A stretch of DNA of 64,000 nucleotides from Pseudomonadota bacterium (lineage in GTDB: Bacteria > Pseudomonadota > Gammaproteobacteria > Xanthomonadales > Rhodanobacteraceae), in contig JAFEFS010000059.1 of the NCBI GenBank assembly GCA_018240465.1, positions 25,514 through 89,513 of the forward strand, read 5' to 3'. The translations under genes and the position numbers were made by a program. Positions 22,607 to 32,812 of this stretch are shown in pieces. The notes under the pieces are model-generated. The model searched no databases. It was not told where the DNA came from and saw only the letters and a list, made by a program, of their open reading frames with translations. Position 1 is the first letter of the stretch, and every line of letters begins with the position of its first letter.

Positions 22607-22963
22607 TCACTTGGTCGATGCGAATGCGGTCAGATGCTGCTCGTCGTAGGCGCGTGCGAAAGCATCGTAGCGGCGGACGACGTTGTCGTACGACGAACGG
22701 TACTCGGGGTATGCGGTCGCGGCGCCAAACAACATGCCGATTTCGCGGCCGTTGAAGTTGCGGCGGATTTCGTTGTGAAAGGCGGCGCACTCGGCCATGC
22801 TGTTGGGCGGCGTGCAGTCGAGCGTGTGGCCGCTGCGCGGGGCCTTTGCGGACGAGCGTTCCGAATGCACGACGACCGACGAGAGGGACGATTGCGGGTC
22901 CGCCTGGGCGACGCTGGCTGCGGCGACAAGGGCGATTGCGATGCTGAGTAGACGGGTTTTCAC
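22607..22963 (-). CDS. Small secreted two-cysteine protein, intact module
   Basis: A 118-aa protein starting at GTG 22963, with GAGGAG 8 nt upstream; the ATG just before it is out of frame and hits TGA at once. It has a signal peptide (LLSIAIALVAAASVAQA), a Ser-rich linker, then DCTPPNSMAECAAFHNEIRR and REIGMLFGAATAYPEYRSSY, with two cysteines probably forming a disulfide in the periplasm. The domain is almost the same as in 12901-13254. No known family is recognised. It is the first gene of the sigma/kinase/receptor module. Confidence 0.82.
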   Translation of the reverse strand: MKTRLLSIAIALVAAASVAQADPQSSLSSVVVHSERSSAKAPRSGHTLDCTPPNSMAECAAFHNEIRRNFNGREIGMLFGAATAYPEYRSSYDNVVRRYDAFARAYDEQHLTAFASTK

Positions 22964-23211
22964 GGCATGCTCCTCGAAATGATGGATGGGCGGAATTTTC
23001 CTGAATCGAGGATGCGGCCCGTCCGTTTGACCGCACCCTCTCCCTGACACACGGCCTTTGCATCGTGCAGTGGCTGAAGTTTTTGCCTTCGACCTAGAGT
23101 GCGGAAACCGGTGCGGACGATTACAGCGCCGGGCGGCTGGCGGGAAAAACACGCGCGCAGGCAGACGCGCACGCGTTGCGCGCGCGCGGGGGAAACATCG
23201 GTGATCGGGAG

Positions 23212-23940
23212 CTAGGGCTTGCCGGTGTCGACCAGTGTGCCGACCGCTTCGCCGCGCACGATGCGCATCAGATCACCTTCGCGGCTCATGTCGTAGATGC
23301 GCAGTGGCAGCTTGTTGTCGCGGCAAAGCGCGATCGCGGCGGTGTCCATCACCGCGAGCTTGCGTTCGATCACCTGGTCGTAGCTCAGGCGCTCGTAGCG
23401 TGTCGCGCTCGCGTCCTTCTTCGGATCGGCCGTGTACACGCCGTCGACCTTGGTCGCCTTGAGCACGAGGTCGGCACCGATCTCGATCGCGCGCAGCGCG
23501 GCGGCCGAGTCGGTGGTGAAGAACGGATTGCCGGTGCCGGCGGCGAAGATCGCGATGCGGCCTTTTTCGAGATGGCGGATCGCGCGGCGACGGATGAAAT
23601 CCTCGCAGACTTCGTTGATCTTGATCGCGCTCATCACGCGCGCTTCGCCGCCGGATTTCTCGACCGCATCCTGCATCGCGAGCGCGTTGATGACGGTGGC
23701 GAGCATGCCCATGTGGTCGCCAGTGACGCGATCCATGCCGGCCGCGGCGAGGCCTTCACCGCGGAAGATGTTGCCGCCGCCGATCACCATGCCGACCTGC
23801 ACGCCGGCGCGCTCCACTTCGATCGTTTCGCGCGCGAGGCGGTAGATCACCTTCGGGTCGATGCCGTAGTCGGCCTCGCCCATCAACGCTTCGCCGGAGA
23901 GTTTGAGGAGGATGCGTTTGTACTTCATCTCGGCGGGCAT
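23212..23940 (-). CDS. pyrH: UMP kinase
   Basis: Phosphorylates UMP to UDP using ATP in pyrimidine nucleotide synthesis; the bacterial enzyme is hexameric and unrelated to eukaryotic UMP/CMP kinase. It has 242 aa with [14 protein letters not shown] at the N-terminus, [29 protein letters not shown] and [17 protein letters not shown], all family hallmarks. It is downstream of tsf behind a terminator and has its own -10 box. Normally frr follows directly; here the sigma/kinase island follows. Confidence 0.96.
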   Translation of the reverse strand: MPAEMKYKRILLKLSGEALMGEADYGIDPKVIYRLARETIEVERAGVQVGMVIGGGNIFRGEGLAAAGMDRVTGDHMGMLATVINALAMQDAVEKSGGEARVMSAIKINEVCEDFIRRRAIRHLEKGRIAIFAAGTGNPFFTTDSAAALRAIEIGADLVLKATKVDGVYTADPKKDASATRYERLSYDQVIERKLAVMDTAAIALCRDNKLPLRIYDMSREGDLMRIVRGEAVGTLVDTGKP

Positions 23941-23965
23941 GGCAGGTCTCGTCTCGGGTTGCGAA

Positions 23966-23971
23966 ATTATA
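23966..23971 (-). promoter_or_regulatory. Candidate -10 box of pyrH
   Basis: A perfect TATAAT on the minus strand about 25 nt before the pyrH ATG, placed after the tsf terminator. The -35 region is poor. The leader would be about 20 nt. Supports pyrH being transcribed separately from rpsB-tsf. Confidence 0.5.
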
Positions 23972-24056
23972 TCGTGGCCAAAGAGAAATCGCCGGAAGCG
24001 AGTTTTGACATCGTGCCGGCAATGACCCGCAAGGTGACCACCACGAAAGGTGGCTG

Positions 24057-24084
24057 AAAAAAACCCGCAGTTGCCTGCGGGTTT
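24057..24084 (-). terminator. Rho-independent terminator of rpsB-tsf
   Basis: Arms AAACCCGCAG (24061-24070) and CTGCGGGTTT (24075-24084) pair perfectly around a 4-nt loop. Read on the minus strand the stem is followed by a run of Ts (complement of the A-run at 24057-24063). It lies just after the tsf stop. Confidence 0.85.
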
Positions 24085-24108
24085 TGCGCTTTCCTCAAAG
24101 CGGGTCGT

Positions 24109-24984
<876 letters not shown>

Positions 24985-25039
24985 GGGGACCTCTCGTTTC
25001 GGAAGTTGAGCGCGATTCTGGAGATCGCGCGTTGCACTC

Positions 25040-25205
25040 AGTTGAATTTTTCCCCTCTGCCGGCGGGAAAACGCAGCCCGTCCGGGCAGATGAGAGAGAC
25101 GCCTCGCACGGATGGGAAAGCACTGCCGATCCACAGCGCACTTTCCTCATCCGGTGCTTTGCTGACGCGGCTTCTCCCGGAGGGGGAAGGGAAGCAGAAG
25201 CAGAA
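25040..25205. repeat. Dispersed palindromic repeat between tsf and rpsB
   Basis: The spacer contains CCTCATCCGGTGCTTTGCTG followed by CTTCTCCCGGAGGGGGAAGGG-type palindromic sequence (25150-25195), plus a second partial unit with GATGAGAGAGACGCCTCGC and CGGATG in the opposite orientation near 25089-25112. This resembles the CCTCATCC...CTTCTCCCGGAGG repeats scattered through many proteobacterial genomes. It may act as an RNA stability element or partial attenuator inside the rpsB-tsf transcript. Confidence 0.6.
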
Positions 25206-25207
25206 GC

Positions 25208-26140
25208 TTAGGCCGCTGCGTCCTTGTCGGCCGCTTCATTCTCGGCCACTTCGGCTTCGGCACGGGTATCACCGCTGACCTTTTTCGCCGCCGGCGCGGG
25301 GCCGCGGCGCTGACCGGCAGGGGCCTTCTTCGGCGCCGGCTTGCCGCGCGGCGGTTTGCGACGGTCGTCGCGGTCGTCGGCACGCTTCTTCGTCACCGGG
25401 TTGCCGTCGGCATCGAGTTCGACGAACTCGTCCTTGGCCGCGGCGACGTAGGCCGGGGCGGCGGCCTTGCCTTCGAGTACCGAGTCGGCGGCGGCGCGCG
25501 CGTAGAGTTGCACGGCGCGGATCGCATCGTCGTTGCCGGGGATGGCGTAGTCGACCAGCGACGGGTCGTAGTTGGTGTCGACCACGGCGACGACCGGAAT
25601 GCCGAGCTTTTTCGCTTCCTTGATCGCGATGTCTTCGTGGCCGATGTCGATCACGAACAGCGCGTCGGGCAGGGCGTTCATGTTCTTGATGCCGCCGAGC
25701 GACTTCTCGAGTTTTTCCTTCTCGCGCACGAGGCCGAGAACTTCATGCTTGACCAGCTTTTCGAAGCGGCCGTCGGTGGCCATCGCCTCGATTTCCTTCA
25801 GGCGCGCGACCGACTGCTTGACCGTGCGGAAGTTGGTCAGCATGCCGCCGAGCCAGCGCTGGCTGATGTAGGGCATGCCGCAGCGCGCGGCTTCTTCCTT
25901 GATCGTGTCGCGTGCCGAGCGCTTGGTGCCGACGAACAGCACGGTGCCGCGCTTCTGCGCGATCGCCGAGAGGAAATTCATCGCGTCGGTGAACAGCGGC
26001 AGGGTTTTTTCGAGGTTGACGATGTGGATCTTGCCGCGCGCGCCGAAGATGTACGGCGCCATGCGGGGATTCCAGTAACGGGTCTGATGACCGAAATGCA
26101 CGCCGGCTTCGAGCATCTGGCGCATGGTGACTTGAGGCAT
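25208..26140 (-). CDS. rpsB: 30S ribosomal protein S2 with C-terminal extension
   Basis: Structural protein of the small ribosomal subunit. 310 aa from the ATG at 26140 ([20 protein letters not shown]). The S2 core runs to about residue 230, with [28 protein letters not shown] and [19 protein letters not shown]. It then continues with an unusual roughly 65-residue tail, first basic and Pro/Lys/Arg-rich ([20 protein letters not shown]), then acidic ([17 protein letters not shown]). E. coli S2 has 241 residues. The tail is low-complexity and likely disordered. Confidence 0.95.
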   Translation of the reverse strand: MPQVTMRQMLEAGVHFGHQTRYWNPRMAPYIFGARGKIHIVNLEKTLPLFTDAMNFLSAIAQKRGTVLFVGTKRSARDTIKEEAARCGMPYISQRWLGGMLTNFRTVKQSVARLKEIEAMATDGRFEKLVKHEVLGLVREKEKLEKSLGGIKNMNALPDALFVIDIGHEDIAIKEAKKLGIPVVAVVDTNYDPSLVDYAIPGNDDAIRAVQLYARAAADSVLEGKAAAPAYVAAAKDEFVELDADGNPVTKKRADDRDDRRKPPRGKPAPKKAPAGQRRGPAPAAKKVSGDTRAEAEVAENEAADKDAAA

Positions 26141-26411
26141 TGTATACTCTCGCTGCAATGGACATCCTCGCGCATTGAAGGTTGGCGCGATGAGTCCGGG
26201 GTTTAACCTCCACGTGTCCAGCGTTGGCGACCTCGAATCCCGAAGGGACCGAAGCACCCCGACAACGGTATCGACACGTGTGCGGATTTGGGCACTGCGC
26301 CCGGCGGACTTGGGAATTCGCTCCCTCGACCGCATTTCGAAAGCCGACTACCGTGGTTGCAGCGGCCCGCGAAACTTTGAAATTATAGCCTGCATGGGCG
26401 CCCGGCGACAA
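26141..26411 (-). promoter_or_regulatory. rpsB promoter and long 5' leader
   Basis: Minus-strand TTGTCG (26406-26411) and TATAAT (26382-26387), 18 bp apart, form a good sigma-70 promoter. Transcription would begin near 26375, giving a leader of about 235 nt before the rpsB ATG. The leader contains several complementary blocks (for example CACGTGTCCAGCG with CGACACGTG). Long leaders bound by S2 for autoregulation are known upstream of rpsB in enterobacteria; a similar role here is inferred. The remaining 75 bp up to map hold nothing recognisable. Confidence 0.6.
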
Positions 26412-26485
26412 GCGCCGAGGTTTTTGCCCGTCATGGCGGCGGTGTAAGCTGTTCCCGATTCCTGATTACCCATTGCCTATTGCCC

Positions 26486-27253
26486 ATGCCTGTCACCATC
26501 AAAACCCCCGAGCAGATCGAAAAAATGCGCGTCGCCGGCAAGCTCGCCGCGGAAGTGCTGGAAATGATCGTGCCGCACGTCAAACCCGGTGCGACGACCG
26601 AAGATCTCGACAGGCTCTGCCACGACTACATCGTCGATGTGCAGAAGGCGGTTCCGGCCAACGTCGGCTACAAGGGGTTTCCGAAGACGATCTGCGCCTC
26701 GGTCAATCACGTTATCTGCCATGGCATCCCGAGTCCGGGCAAAGTGTTGAAAGATGGCGACATCGTCAATATCGACGTCACCGTGATCAAGGACGGCTGG
26801 CACGGCGACACCAGCCGCATGTACTACGTCGGCAAGCCGGACGTGCGTGCGCAACGCCTGTGCACCGTCACCTACGAGGCGATGATGCTCGGCATCGGCC
26901 AGGTCAAACCCGGCGCCACGCTCGGCGACATCGGCAATGCTATCCAGAAGCACGTCGAGGCGGCCGGCTTCTCGGTCGTGCGCGAATACTGCGGCCACGG
27001 CATCGGCCAGATCTACCACGAGGACCCGCAGGTGCTGCACTACGGCCACCGCGGCCAGGGCCTGCGCCTGGAGAAGGGCATGACCTTCACGGTCGAGCCG
27101 ATGGTCAATGCGGGCAAGCCGCAGACGCGTCTGCTGCCCGACGGCTGGACCGTGGTCACGCGCGACCATTCGCTGTCCGCGCAATGGGAGCACACCATCA
27201 CTGTCACCGACGACGGCTACGAGATCCTGACGCCCTGGCCGCAGGCGGCGTAG
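26486..27253 (+). CDS. map: Methionine aminopeptidase, type I
   Basis: Removes the initiator methionine from nascent proteins; a dinuclear metal enzyme. 255 aa starting at ATG 26486. The metal ligands sit in typical contexts: VNIDVTVIKDGWHGDTSRMY, CGHGIGQIYHEDP, TVEPMVNAG, and the final Glu in QWEHTITVTDDG. No N-terminal zinc-finger extension is present, so it is class Ia. Divergent from rpsB and the first of the map-glnD-dapD-yffB-dapE run. Confidence 0.96.
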   Translation: MPVTIKTPEQIEKMRVAGKLAAEVLEMIVPHVKPGATTEDLDRLCHDYIVDVQKAVPANVGYKGFPKTICASVNHVICHGIPSPGKVLKDGDIVNIDVTVIKDGWHGDTSRMYYVGKPDVRAQRLCTVTYEAMMLGIGQVKPGATLGDIGNAIQKHVEAAGFSVVREYCGHGIGQIYHEDPQVLHYGHRGQGLRLEKGMTFTVEPMVNAGKPQTRLLPDGWTVVTRDHSLSAQWEHTITVTDDGYEILTPWPQAA

Positions 27254-27270
27254 CGTCGAAGAAGCAAAGC

Positions 27271-27368
27271 TCCACCACGAAAACACGAGGGACGCGGAGA
27301 ACGGCAAAGCACATATCTCGAGTCGGCTGTTTTTCCTTTCTCCGGGCCCTTCGTGTCTTCATGGTGAA
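27271..27368. repeat. MITE-like imperfect inverted repeat between map and glnD
   Basis: Arms of about 30 nt (27271-27303 and 27336-27368) are imperfectly complementary: CCACCACGAAAACACGAGGG against CCCTTCGTGTCTTCATGGTG, extending inward to GCGGAGAA/CTTTCTCCG. The CACGAAGACACGAAGG core is a motif I recognise as recurring in intergenic palindromes of many bacteria. It would fold into a long hairpin in the mRNA between map and glnD, possibly as a terminator or processing site. Confidence 0.65.
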
Positions 27369-27389
27369 TCTGTTGATCTGTTGACGTCG

Positions 27390-30119
27390 ATGTCCAATAC
27401 CGTCCCCCATTCCCTCGTCCCGTCAATATCGCTGCCGCGTTTGCCGAAAAGCGTGCCGCGTTCAGGCGTGTCGGAGCCGGCGCGGCTCGCGCTGCGCCAA
27501 TTGCTAGGCGACACCGGTCGCCGCCTCGCCGAGGCCTTCGCCGCGATCGACCGCGACCGCTACGACGCGGCCACGGCCGAACTGATCCGTGCCCGCTCGC
27601 GTGCGGTCGAACGTATCGTCAGCCATGTCTGGGTTGCCTGCGTCGGCGAGAGCGACGCGCTCGCGTTGTTCGCCGCGGGCGGATTCGGGCGCGAGGAGAT
27701 GTTCCCGTATTCCGATGTCGACCTGCTCGTGTTGACCGTGCCTGCGCCTGCGCCCGCCGCGCTGCGCGCGGTCGAGTCGTTCTTCACCTGCCTGTGGGAC
27801 ATCGGCTTGAAGCCCGGCCACGCGGTGCGCACGCCGGCCGAATGCCGCGAACTGGCCGGTGCGGACGCGGTGATCTACACCAGTCTGCTGGATGCGCGCC
27901 TGCTGCTCGGCGCGGCCGCGCTTGCCGACGAATTCGCGCAGCTGATGCGCGACGAAACGCTGTGGCCGCCGGCGCAGTATTTTGCCGCCAAGCGCAGCGA
28001 GGAGGAGCAGCGCCGGGCCAAATTCAACGACACCGCCTACAATCTCGAACCGAATCTCAAGGATGGCCCCGGCGGTCTGCGCGCGCTGCAGCTGATCCTG
28101 TGGCTCGGCAAGCGCCTGTTCGATGCGCCGACGCTGCAGGCTCTGGTCGCGCGCGGCATGCTGTCCGCGGACGAAGCCGTTGCGGTCGAGGCCGCGCGCG
28201 CGCGGCTGCAGCACATCCGCTACGCCCTGCATCTCGCCGCCGGACGCCCCGAGGAGCGCCTGCTGTTCGACTATCAGCGCCTGTTGGCCGAGCGTCTGGG
28301 CTACACCGACGAGCATGCGCGCAATCTCGGCGTTGAACAGTTCATGCAGAGTTTCTTCCGTGCGGCGATCGTGGTCGCGCGGCTTAACGAACAGTTCGTG
28401 CAGCGTTGCGAGGAAGTGCTCGATGCGGACACCGCTTCCGCGATTCCGCAACGCCTGAGCATCGACTTCGTCAGTCTCGGCGGCCGCCTCGACTGCGATC
28501 CGCCCGATCTGTTCCTGCGCCGCCCCGCCGCGCTGATCGACCTGTTCCGTGTCTGGATCGAGCACCCCGAGATCAAGGGTCTGCGCGCCGACCTGGTCAG
28601 CCGCATCAACGAGGCGCTGACCAGGATCGGCCGGGATCTCGCCTTCGACGACGAGGTCAACACCGCGTTCGCGCGCCTGTTGCGCAAGGGCGCGCCCGCG
28701 GTCGACGCGCTGATCCGCATGAACCGCCATGGCGTACTCGCGCACTACCTGCCCGCGTTCGGCCGCGTCGTCGGGCGCATGCAGTACGACCTGTTCCACG
28801 TCTACACGGTCGACGAGCACACGATGCGCGTGTTGCGCAACGTCGCGCGCTTCGCCGATGCGGACAGGAGCCGCGAATTCGCGCTCGCGCACGAATTGTT
28901 CGGACGGCTGGCGAAGCCGGAGCTGCTGATCCTCGCCGCGCTGTTCCACGACATCGCCAAGGGCCGCGGCGGCGATCATTCCGAGCTCGGCGAGAAGGAC
29001 GCGCGAGAATTCGGCGCCGCGCTCGGGCTGTCCGCGGCCGATATCGATCTCGTCGCCTGGCTGGTGCGCTGGCATCTGCACATGAGCGTCACCGCGCAGC
29101 GCCAGGACATCAACGATCCCGACGTCGTGCATCGCTTCGCCACCACGGTCGGCGATTCCGAGCGGCTCGACTACCTCTATCTGCTTACCTGCGCCGACAT
29201 CGCCGGCACGAGCTCGAAATTGTGGAACTCGTGGAAGGACAAGCTGCTCGCCGATCTCTACACCAGCGCACGCTACGTGCTGCGCGGTGGCCTCGAGCGG
29301 CCGCCGCACATGCCCGAGCGCGTGCGCGAGGCGCAGGCGCAGGCGTACGATACGCTGGCCGAGCTGGGCTTGTCGGCGCAGTCGATCGGGCGCATCTGGT
29401 CGGATTTCCCCGAGGAAACCTTCCTGCGCTTCAAGCCGGGCCTGATCGCCTGGCAGACGGCGGGCATCGCCAACGCGCGCGACGCGAAAGCCCCGCTCGT
29501 GCTCGTCGACCCGCAGGGGCCGCGCGGCGGCAGCGAAGTGTTCGTCTACGCGCCGGACCGCGACGGCCTGTTCGCTGCGGTGACCGCCGTTTTCGAGCGC
29601 ATGCGCCTGTCGGTGCTCGACGCGCGCGTGGTCACCTCCAAAAGCGGCATGGGCATGGACAACTTCCTCGTCCTCGACGCGAATTCGCGCACGCTCGATG
29701 CGGGCACGGTCGAGCGCCTGCGCGCCGCACTCGAGCAGACGCTGCGGCAGAATCCGTATCCGGTCGCGGTCGGCACGCTGCGGCCGGTGAGCCGGCTCAA
29801 GCATTTCCACACGCCTCTGCGCATCGAATTCCGCGAGGACGCGCAGAGCGCGCGCACCCAGCTCGCGCTGGTCTGCTCGGACCGGCCCGGCCTGCTCGCC
29901 GCGGTCGCGCAGGTGCTGCGCGATGGCAGGATGCGCGTGCACGACGCGCGCATCGCCACGTTCGGCGAGCGCGTCGAGGATTTCTTTCAGCTCACCGATG
30001 AATACAATCGCATGCTCGACGCAGATGCCTGTGCGAGCTTGCGCGACGCGCTCGCCGAGCGCCTGGCGGCACCCGCCGTCACGAACACCAACAGCGTGGA
30101 AACCTATGTCATCTCTTGA
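27390..30119 (+). CDS. glnD: Bifunctional [protein-PII] uridylyltransferase / UMP-removing enzyme
   Basis: Glutamine sensor of nitrogen control: uridylylates and deuridylylates PII. 909 aa from ATG 27390. Nucleotidyltransferase motif [19 protein letters not shown] is near residues 96-114. The HD hydrolase has [15 protein letters not shown] at about 529. Two C-terminal ACT domains ([14 protein letters not shown] and [20 protein letters not shown]) bind glutamine. Its 3' end overlaps dapD by 14 nt, so the two are probably co-translated. Full family length (about 890 aa). Confidence 0.96.
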   Translation: MSNTVPHSLVPSISLPRLPKSVPRSGVSEPARLALRQLLGDTGRRLAEAFAAIDRDRYDAATAELIRARSRAVERIVSHVWVACVGESDALALFAAGGFGREEMFPYSDVDLLVLTVPAPAPAALRAVESFFTCLWDIGLKPGHAVRTPAECRELAGADAVIYTSLLDARLLLGAAALADEFAQLMRDETLWPPAQYFAAKRSEEEQRRAKFNDTAYNLEPNLKDGPGGLRALQLILWLGKRLFDAPTLQALVARGMLSADEAVAVEAARARLQHIRYALHLAAGRPEERLLFDYQRLLAERLGYTDEHARNLGVEQFMQSFFRAAIVVARLNEQFVQRCEEVLDADTASAIPQRLSIDFVSLGGRLDCDPPDLFLRRPAALIDLFRVWIEHPEIKGLRADLVSRINEALTRIGRDLAFDDEVNTAFARLLRKGAPAVDALIRMNRHGVLAHYLPAFGRVVGRMQYDLFHVYTVDEHTMRVLRNVARFADADRSREFALAHELFGRLAKPELLILAALFHDIAKGRGGDHSELGEKDAREFGAALGLSAADIDLVAWLVRWHLHMSVTAQRQDINDPDVVHRFATTVGDSERLDYLYLLTCADIAGTSSKLWNSWKDKLLADLYTSARYVLRGGLERPPHMPERVREAQAQAYDTLAELGLSAQSIGRIWSDFPEETFLRFKPGLIAWQTAGIANARDAKAPLVLVDPQGPRGGSEVFVYAPDRDGLFAAVTAVFERMRLSVLDARVVTSKSGMGMDNFLVLDANSRTLDAGTVERLRAALEQTLRQNPYPVAVGTLRPVSRLKHFHTPLRIEFREDAQSARTQLALVCSDRPGLLAAVAQVLRDGRMRVHDARIATFGERVEDFFQLTDEYNRMLDADACASLRDALAERLAAPAVTNTNSVETYVIS

Positions 30120-30948
30120 TCCGTCCACGATTGAGTCTGTGATTGATTCGGCCTGGGGACGCCGCTCCGATCTGCCATCCGGCGAAGTCGAATCCGTGCT
30201 GCGTCCGGCGATCAAACGTGCGCTCGACCTGCTCGAAAGCGGCGAGCTGCGCGTGGCCGAATCCGACGGGCACGGCGGCTGGAAAGTGAACCAGTGGTTG
30301 AAGAAGGCCGTACTGCTGTCTTTCCGCATCCATGGCAACAAGGTGATGGACGCCGCGCCGGCGCCGTACTACGACAAGGTGCCGCTGCGCTTCGAGGGCT
30401 ATGATGAGGAAAAATTCCGTGCCCTCGGTGCACGTGCCGTACCCGGCAGTGTCGTGCGCCGCGGCGCGCACATCGCGCGCGACGTCGTGCTGATGCCGAG
30501 CTTCGTCAACATCGGGGCCTACGTCGGCGCTGGCACGATGGTCGACACCTGGGCCACGGTCGGCTCGTGTGCGCAGATCGGCAAGAACGTGCACCTGTCC
30601 GGCGGCGTAGGCATCGGCGGCGTGCTCGAACCGCTGCAGGCCGGGCCGACGATCATCGAGGACGATTGCTTCATCGGCGCGCGCTCCGAGGTTGTCGAGG
30701 GCTGCATCGTCGAGCGCGGCAGCGTGATCGGCATGGGCGTGTTCATCGGCCAGTCCACGCGCATCTACAACCGCGCCACGGGCGAGGTCAGCTACGGCCG
30801 CGTGCCCGCGGGCAGTGTCGTTGTCGCCGGCTCGCTGCCGGCCAAGGACGGCAGCCACAGCCTCTACGCCGCGGTGATCGTCAAGCAGGTGGACGAGAAG
30901 ACGCGCAGCAAGACGTCGATCAACGATCTGTTGCGCAGCGGTGAATGA
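30106..30948 (+). CDS. dapD: 2,3,4,5-tetrahydropyridine-2,6-dicarboxylate N-succinyltransferase
   Basis: Succinyl-CoA-dependent step of the lysine/meso-diaminopimelate pathway. 280 aa from the ATG at 30106, inside the end of glnD. The N-terminal helical domain is followed by a left-handed beta-helix ([40 protein letters not shown]) and the family block [20 protein letters not shown]. DapE for the same pathway lies two genes downstream. Confidence 0.96.
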   Translation: MSSLDPSTIESVIDSAWGRRSDLPSGEVESVLRPAIKRALDLLESGELRVAESDGHGGWKVNQWLKKAVLLSFRIHGNKVMDAAPAPYYDKVPLRFEGYDEEKFRALGARAVPGSVVRRGAHIARDVVLMPSFVNIGAYVGAGTMVDTWATVGSCAQIGKNVHLSGGVGIGGVLEPLQAGPTIIEDDCFIGARSEVVEGCIVERGSVIGMGVFIGQSTRIYNRATGEVSYGRVPAGSVVVAGSLPAKDGSHSLYAAVIVKQVDEKTRSKTSINDLLRSGE

Positions 30949-30949
30949 C

Positions 30950-31303
30950 ATGGCCGCAAAAGTATACGGATTGGAAAAATGCAGCACCTGTCAGAAGACG
31001 CGCAAGTGGCTGGACAAGCACAAGGTCGAATACCAGTTCATCGACTACCGTGAGCACCGCGTCGACGCGGCGACGCTGAAGGATTGGGCGCAGCAGGCCG
31101 GCGGCTGGGACAAGCTCGTCAACCGCACCGGCATGACCTGGCGCAACCTGCCGCCGAACCGCAAGTCGCCCGAGTCCGATCCGGAGTGGCTGCTGCTGAT
31201 CAGGGAATATCCCGCGCTCGTGCGCCGTCCCGTCGTCGTGCGCGACGGTGCGGTGAGCCTCGGTTTCTCCGACACGCTGTTCCAGCAGATCTTCGGCGCA
31301 TGA
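30950..31303 (+). CDS. ArsC-like thioredoxin-fold protein, YffB/Spx type
   Basis: 117-aa ArsC/Spx-family protein. The ATG at 30950 is preferred over a GTG three codons upstream because GGTGA lies 5 nt before it. It has a redox-type CSTC at residues 11-14 ([16 protein letters not shown]), the [10 protein letters not shown] loop, and [13 protein letters not shown] near the end. The E. coli homologue YffB is also encoded next to dapE; it binds glutathione and its function is unclear. It lacks the basic features needed to call it an arsenate reductase. Overlaps dapE. Confidence 0.85.
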   Translation: MAAKVYGLEKCSTCQKTRKWLDKHKVEYQFIDYREHRVDAATLKDWAQQAGGWDKLVNRTGMTWRNLPPNRKSPESDPEWLLLIREYPALVRRPVVVRDGAVSLGFSDTLFQQIFGA

Positions 31304-32430
31304 GCGACGTTCTCGACCTCACGATCGACCTGATCCGCCGCCCCTCGGTCACGCCGGACGACCACGGCTGCCAACAGTTGCTTGCCGAACGCCTCGCGCG
31401 CGCGGGCTTCGCGACCGAACATCTGCGCTACGGCGAGGTCGACAATCTCTGGGCGAGGCACGGAACCGATGGGCCCGTGCTCGTGTTCCTCGGCCACACC
31501 GACGTCGTGCCGCCAGGGCCGCTCGACAAGTGGACCAGTCCGCCGTTCGAGCCGACGATCCGCGGCGGCAAGCTGTACGGCCGCGGCGCGGCCGACATGA
31601 AGAGCGGCGTTGCGGCGATGACGCTCGCACTCGAAGCATTCGTCGCCGCGCATCCGCAACACCGCGGCACGATCGCGCTGCTGGTCACCAGTGACGAGGA
31701 GGGGCCGACCAATGTCGACGGCGTGCGTCGCGTGGTCGAGGAATTTCGCCGCCGCGGCCAGCGCATCGACTGGTGCGTAGTCGGCGAGCCGTCGTCGGCG
31801 CAGAAATTCGGCGATGTCATGCGTGTCGGCCGGCGCGGTTCGCTGTCCGCGCATCTGACGGTGCGGGGCGTGCAGGGCCACGTCGCCTATCCGGACAAGG
31901 TGAAGAATCCGATCCATCTCGCCGCGCCGGCGCTGGCCGAACTGGCGGCGACGAAGTGGGACGAGGGCAACGCGGAATTCCCGCCGACATCGATGCAGAT
32001 TTCGAACGTCCACGCCGGTACCGGCGCGCTCAATGTCGTGCCGGGCACGCTCGACGTCGATTTCAATTTCCGCTATTGCACCGAAAGCACGGCCGAATCG
32101 CTACGCGAACGTGTGGATGCGATCCTGCGCCGGCACGGACTCGATTTCGACGTCGCCTGGGACCTGTCGGGCGCGCCGTTCCTCACCCGCGAAGGCGCGC
32201 TGCGCGTGGCGGCGAGCGCGGCGATCCGCGAACTCTGCGGCATCGCACCCGAGGCGAACACGGGCGGCGGTACCTCGGACGGGCGCTTCATCGCGCCGCT
32301 CGGCGCCGAAGTGGTCGAGCTCGGGCCGATCAATGCCTCGATCCACAAGATCGACGAGCACGTTTCGATCGCCGAACTGGAAAAGTTGCCTGCGTTGTTT
32401 CTGCGCATCGCTGAAAAACTGTTCGCCTGA
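31300..32430 (+). CDS. dapE: Succinyl-diaminopimelate desuccinylase
   Basis: Zinc hydrolase that frees LL-diaminopimelate for lysine and peptidoglycan. 376 aa; the ATG overlaps the preceding stop (ATGA). M20 peptidase signatures: [11 protein letters not shown] with the first metal ligand, [27 protein letters not shown] with the catalytic Glu, WCVVGEPSS, and the C-terminal [16 protein letters not shown]. Last gene of the map-glnD-dapD operon. Confidence 0.95.
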   Translation: MSDVLDLTIDLIRRPSVTPDDHGCQQLLAERLARAGFATEHLRYGEVDNLWARHGTDGPVLVFLGHTDVVPPGPLDKWTSPPFEPTIRGGKLYGRGAADMKSGVAAMTLALEAFVAAHPQHRGTIALLVTSDEEGPTNVDGVRRVVEEFRRRGQRIDWCVVGEPSSAQKFGDVMRVGRRGSLSAHLTVRGVQGHVAYPDKVKNPIHLAAPALAELAATKWDEGNAEFPPTSMQISNVHAGTGALNVVPGTLDVDFNFRYCTESTAESLRERVDAILRRHGLDFDVAWDLSGAPFLTREGALRVAASAAIRELCGIAPEANTGGGTSDGRFIAPLGAEVVELGPINASIHKIDEHVSIAELEKLPALFLRIAEKLFA

Positions 32431-32487
32431 ATCGCGCAGGAAACGCCGCACAACCGCAGCGAGCGCAGCAGGTGGCGCCGCGTTTTC

Positions 32488-32805
32488 TCAACCGAAATGG
32501 CAGATGTAGTGATAGCCCTCGGCCGTGCGGATCTCGAACGCCGAGTTCGCCGGCACGCTGAACTTCTCGCCCGCGCCGGACTTGATCCACGCCTCGCTGC
32601 CGTTCAAGCGATACTCGCAGGAGCCGGCCACGCCTTCCATGATTTCGGGCGCGCCGGTGTTGAAGGTCAACGTCGACGGCAGGATCACGCCGACCGTCTT
32701 GCGGCTGCCGTCGGCGAAATGCAGCGTGTGCGATACGCACTTGCCATCGCCGAACAGGTTGGCCTTCGTGCTGACGCTGGCGGGGCTCAGGGTTTCGGTC
32801 GTCAT
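32488..32805 (-). CDS. ppnP: Pyrimidine/purine nucleoside phosphorylase (DUF1255)
   Basis: Small cupin-fold enzyme that phosphorolyses several nucleosides in nucleotide salvage (E. coli YaiE/PpnP). 105 aa, close to the usual 94. Typical segments: VSHTLHFADGSRKTVGVILP, APEIMEGVAGSCEYRLNG, SAFEIRTAEGYHYICHFG. It lies 7 nt from the penicillin acylase stop and is transcribed in the same direction, so it may be co-transcribed. Confidence 0.9.
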   Translation of the reverse strand: MTTETLSPASVSTKANLFGDGKCVSHTLHFADGSRKTVGVILPSTLTFNTGAPEIMEGVAGSCEYRLNGSEAWIKSGAGEKFSVPANSAFEIRTAEGYHYICHFG

Positions 32806-32812
32806 CGGTTGC

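Noticed and set aside
24005..24010. Plus-strand TTGACA as a promoter
   Set aside because: No acceptable -10 box follows at 16-18 bp, and no plus-strand gene starts downstream.
27504..30341. Very long open frame antisense to glnD
   Set aside because: Arg/Ala/Asp-rich, no family resemblance; a by-product of high GC at third codon positions of glnD. Similar antisense frames at 1837-4104, 14934-16610 and 61845-63281 were dropped for the same reason.
30950..31303. Arsenate reductase ArsC
   Set aside because: Fold and CxxC fit the ArsC/Spx superfamily, but the context next to dapE matches the YffB subgroup and no ars genes are nearby.
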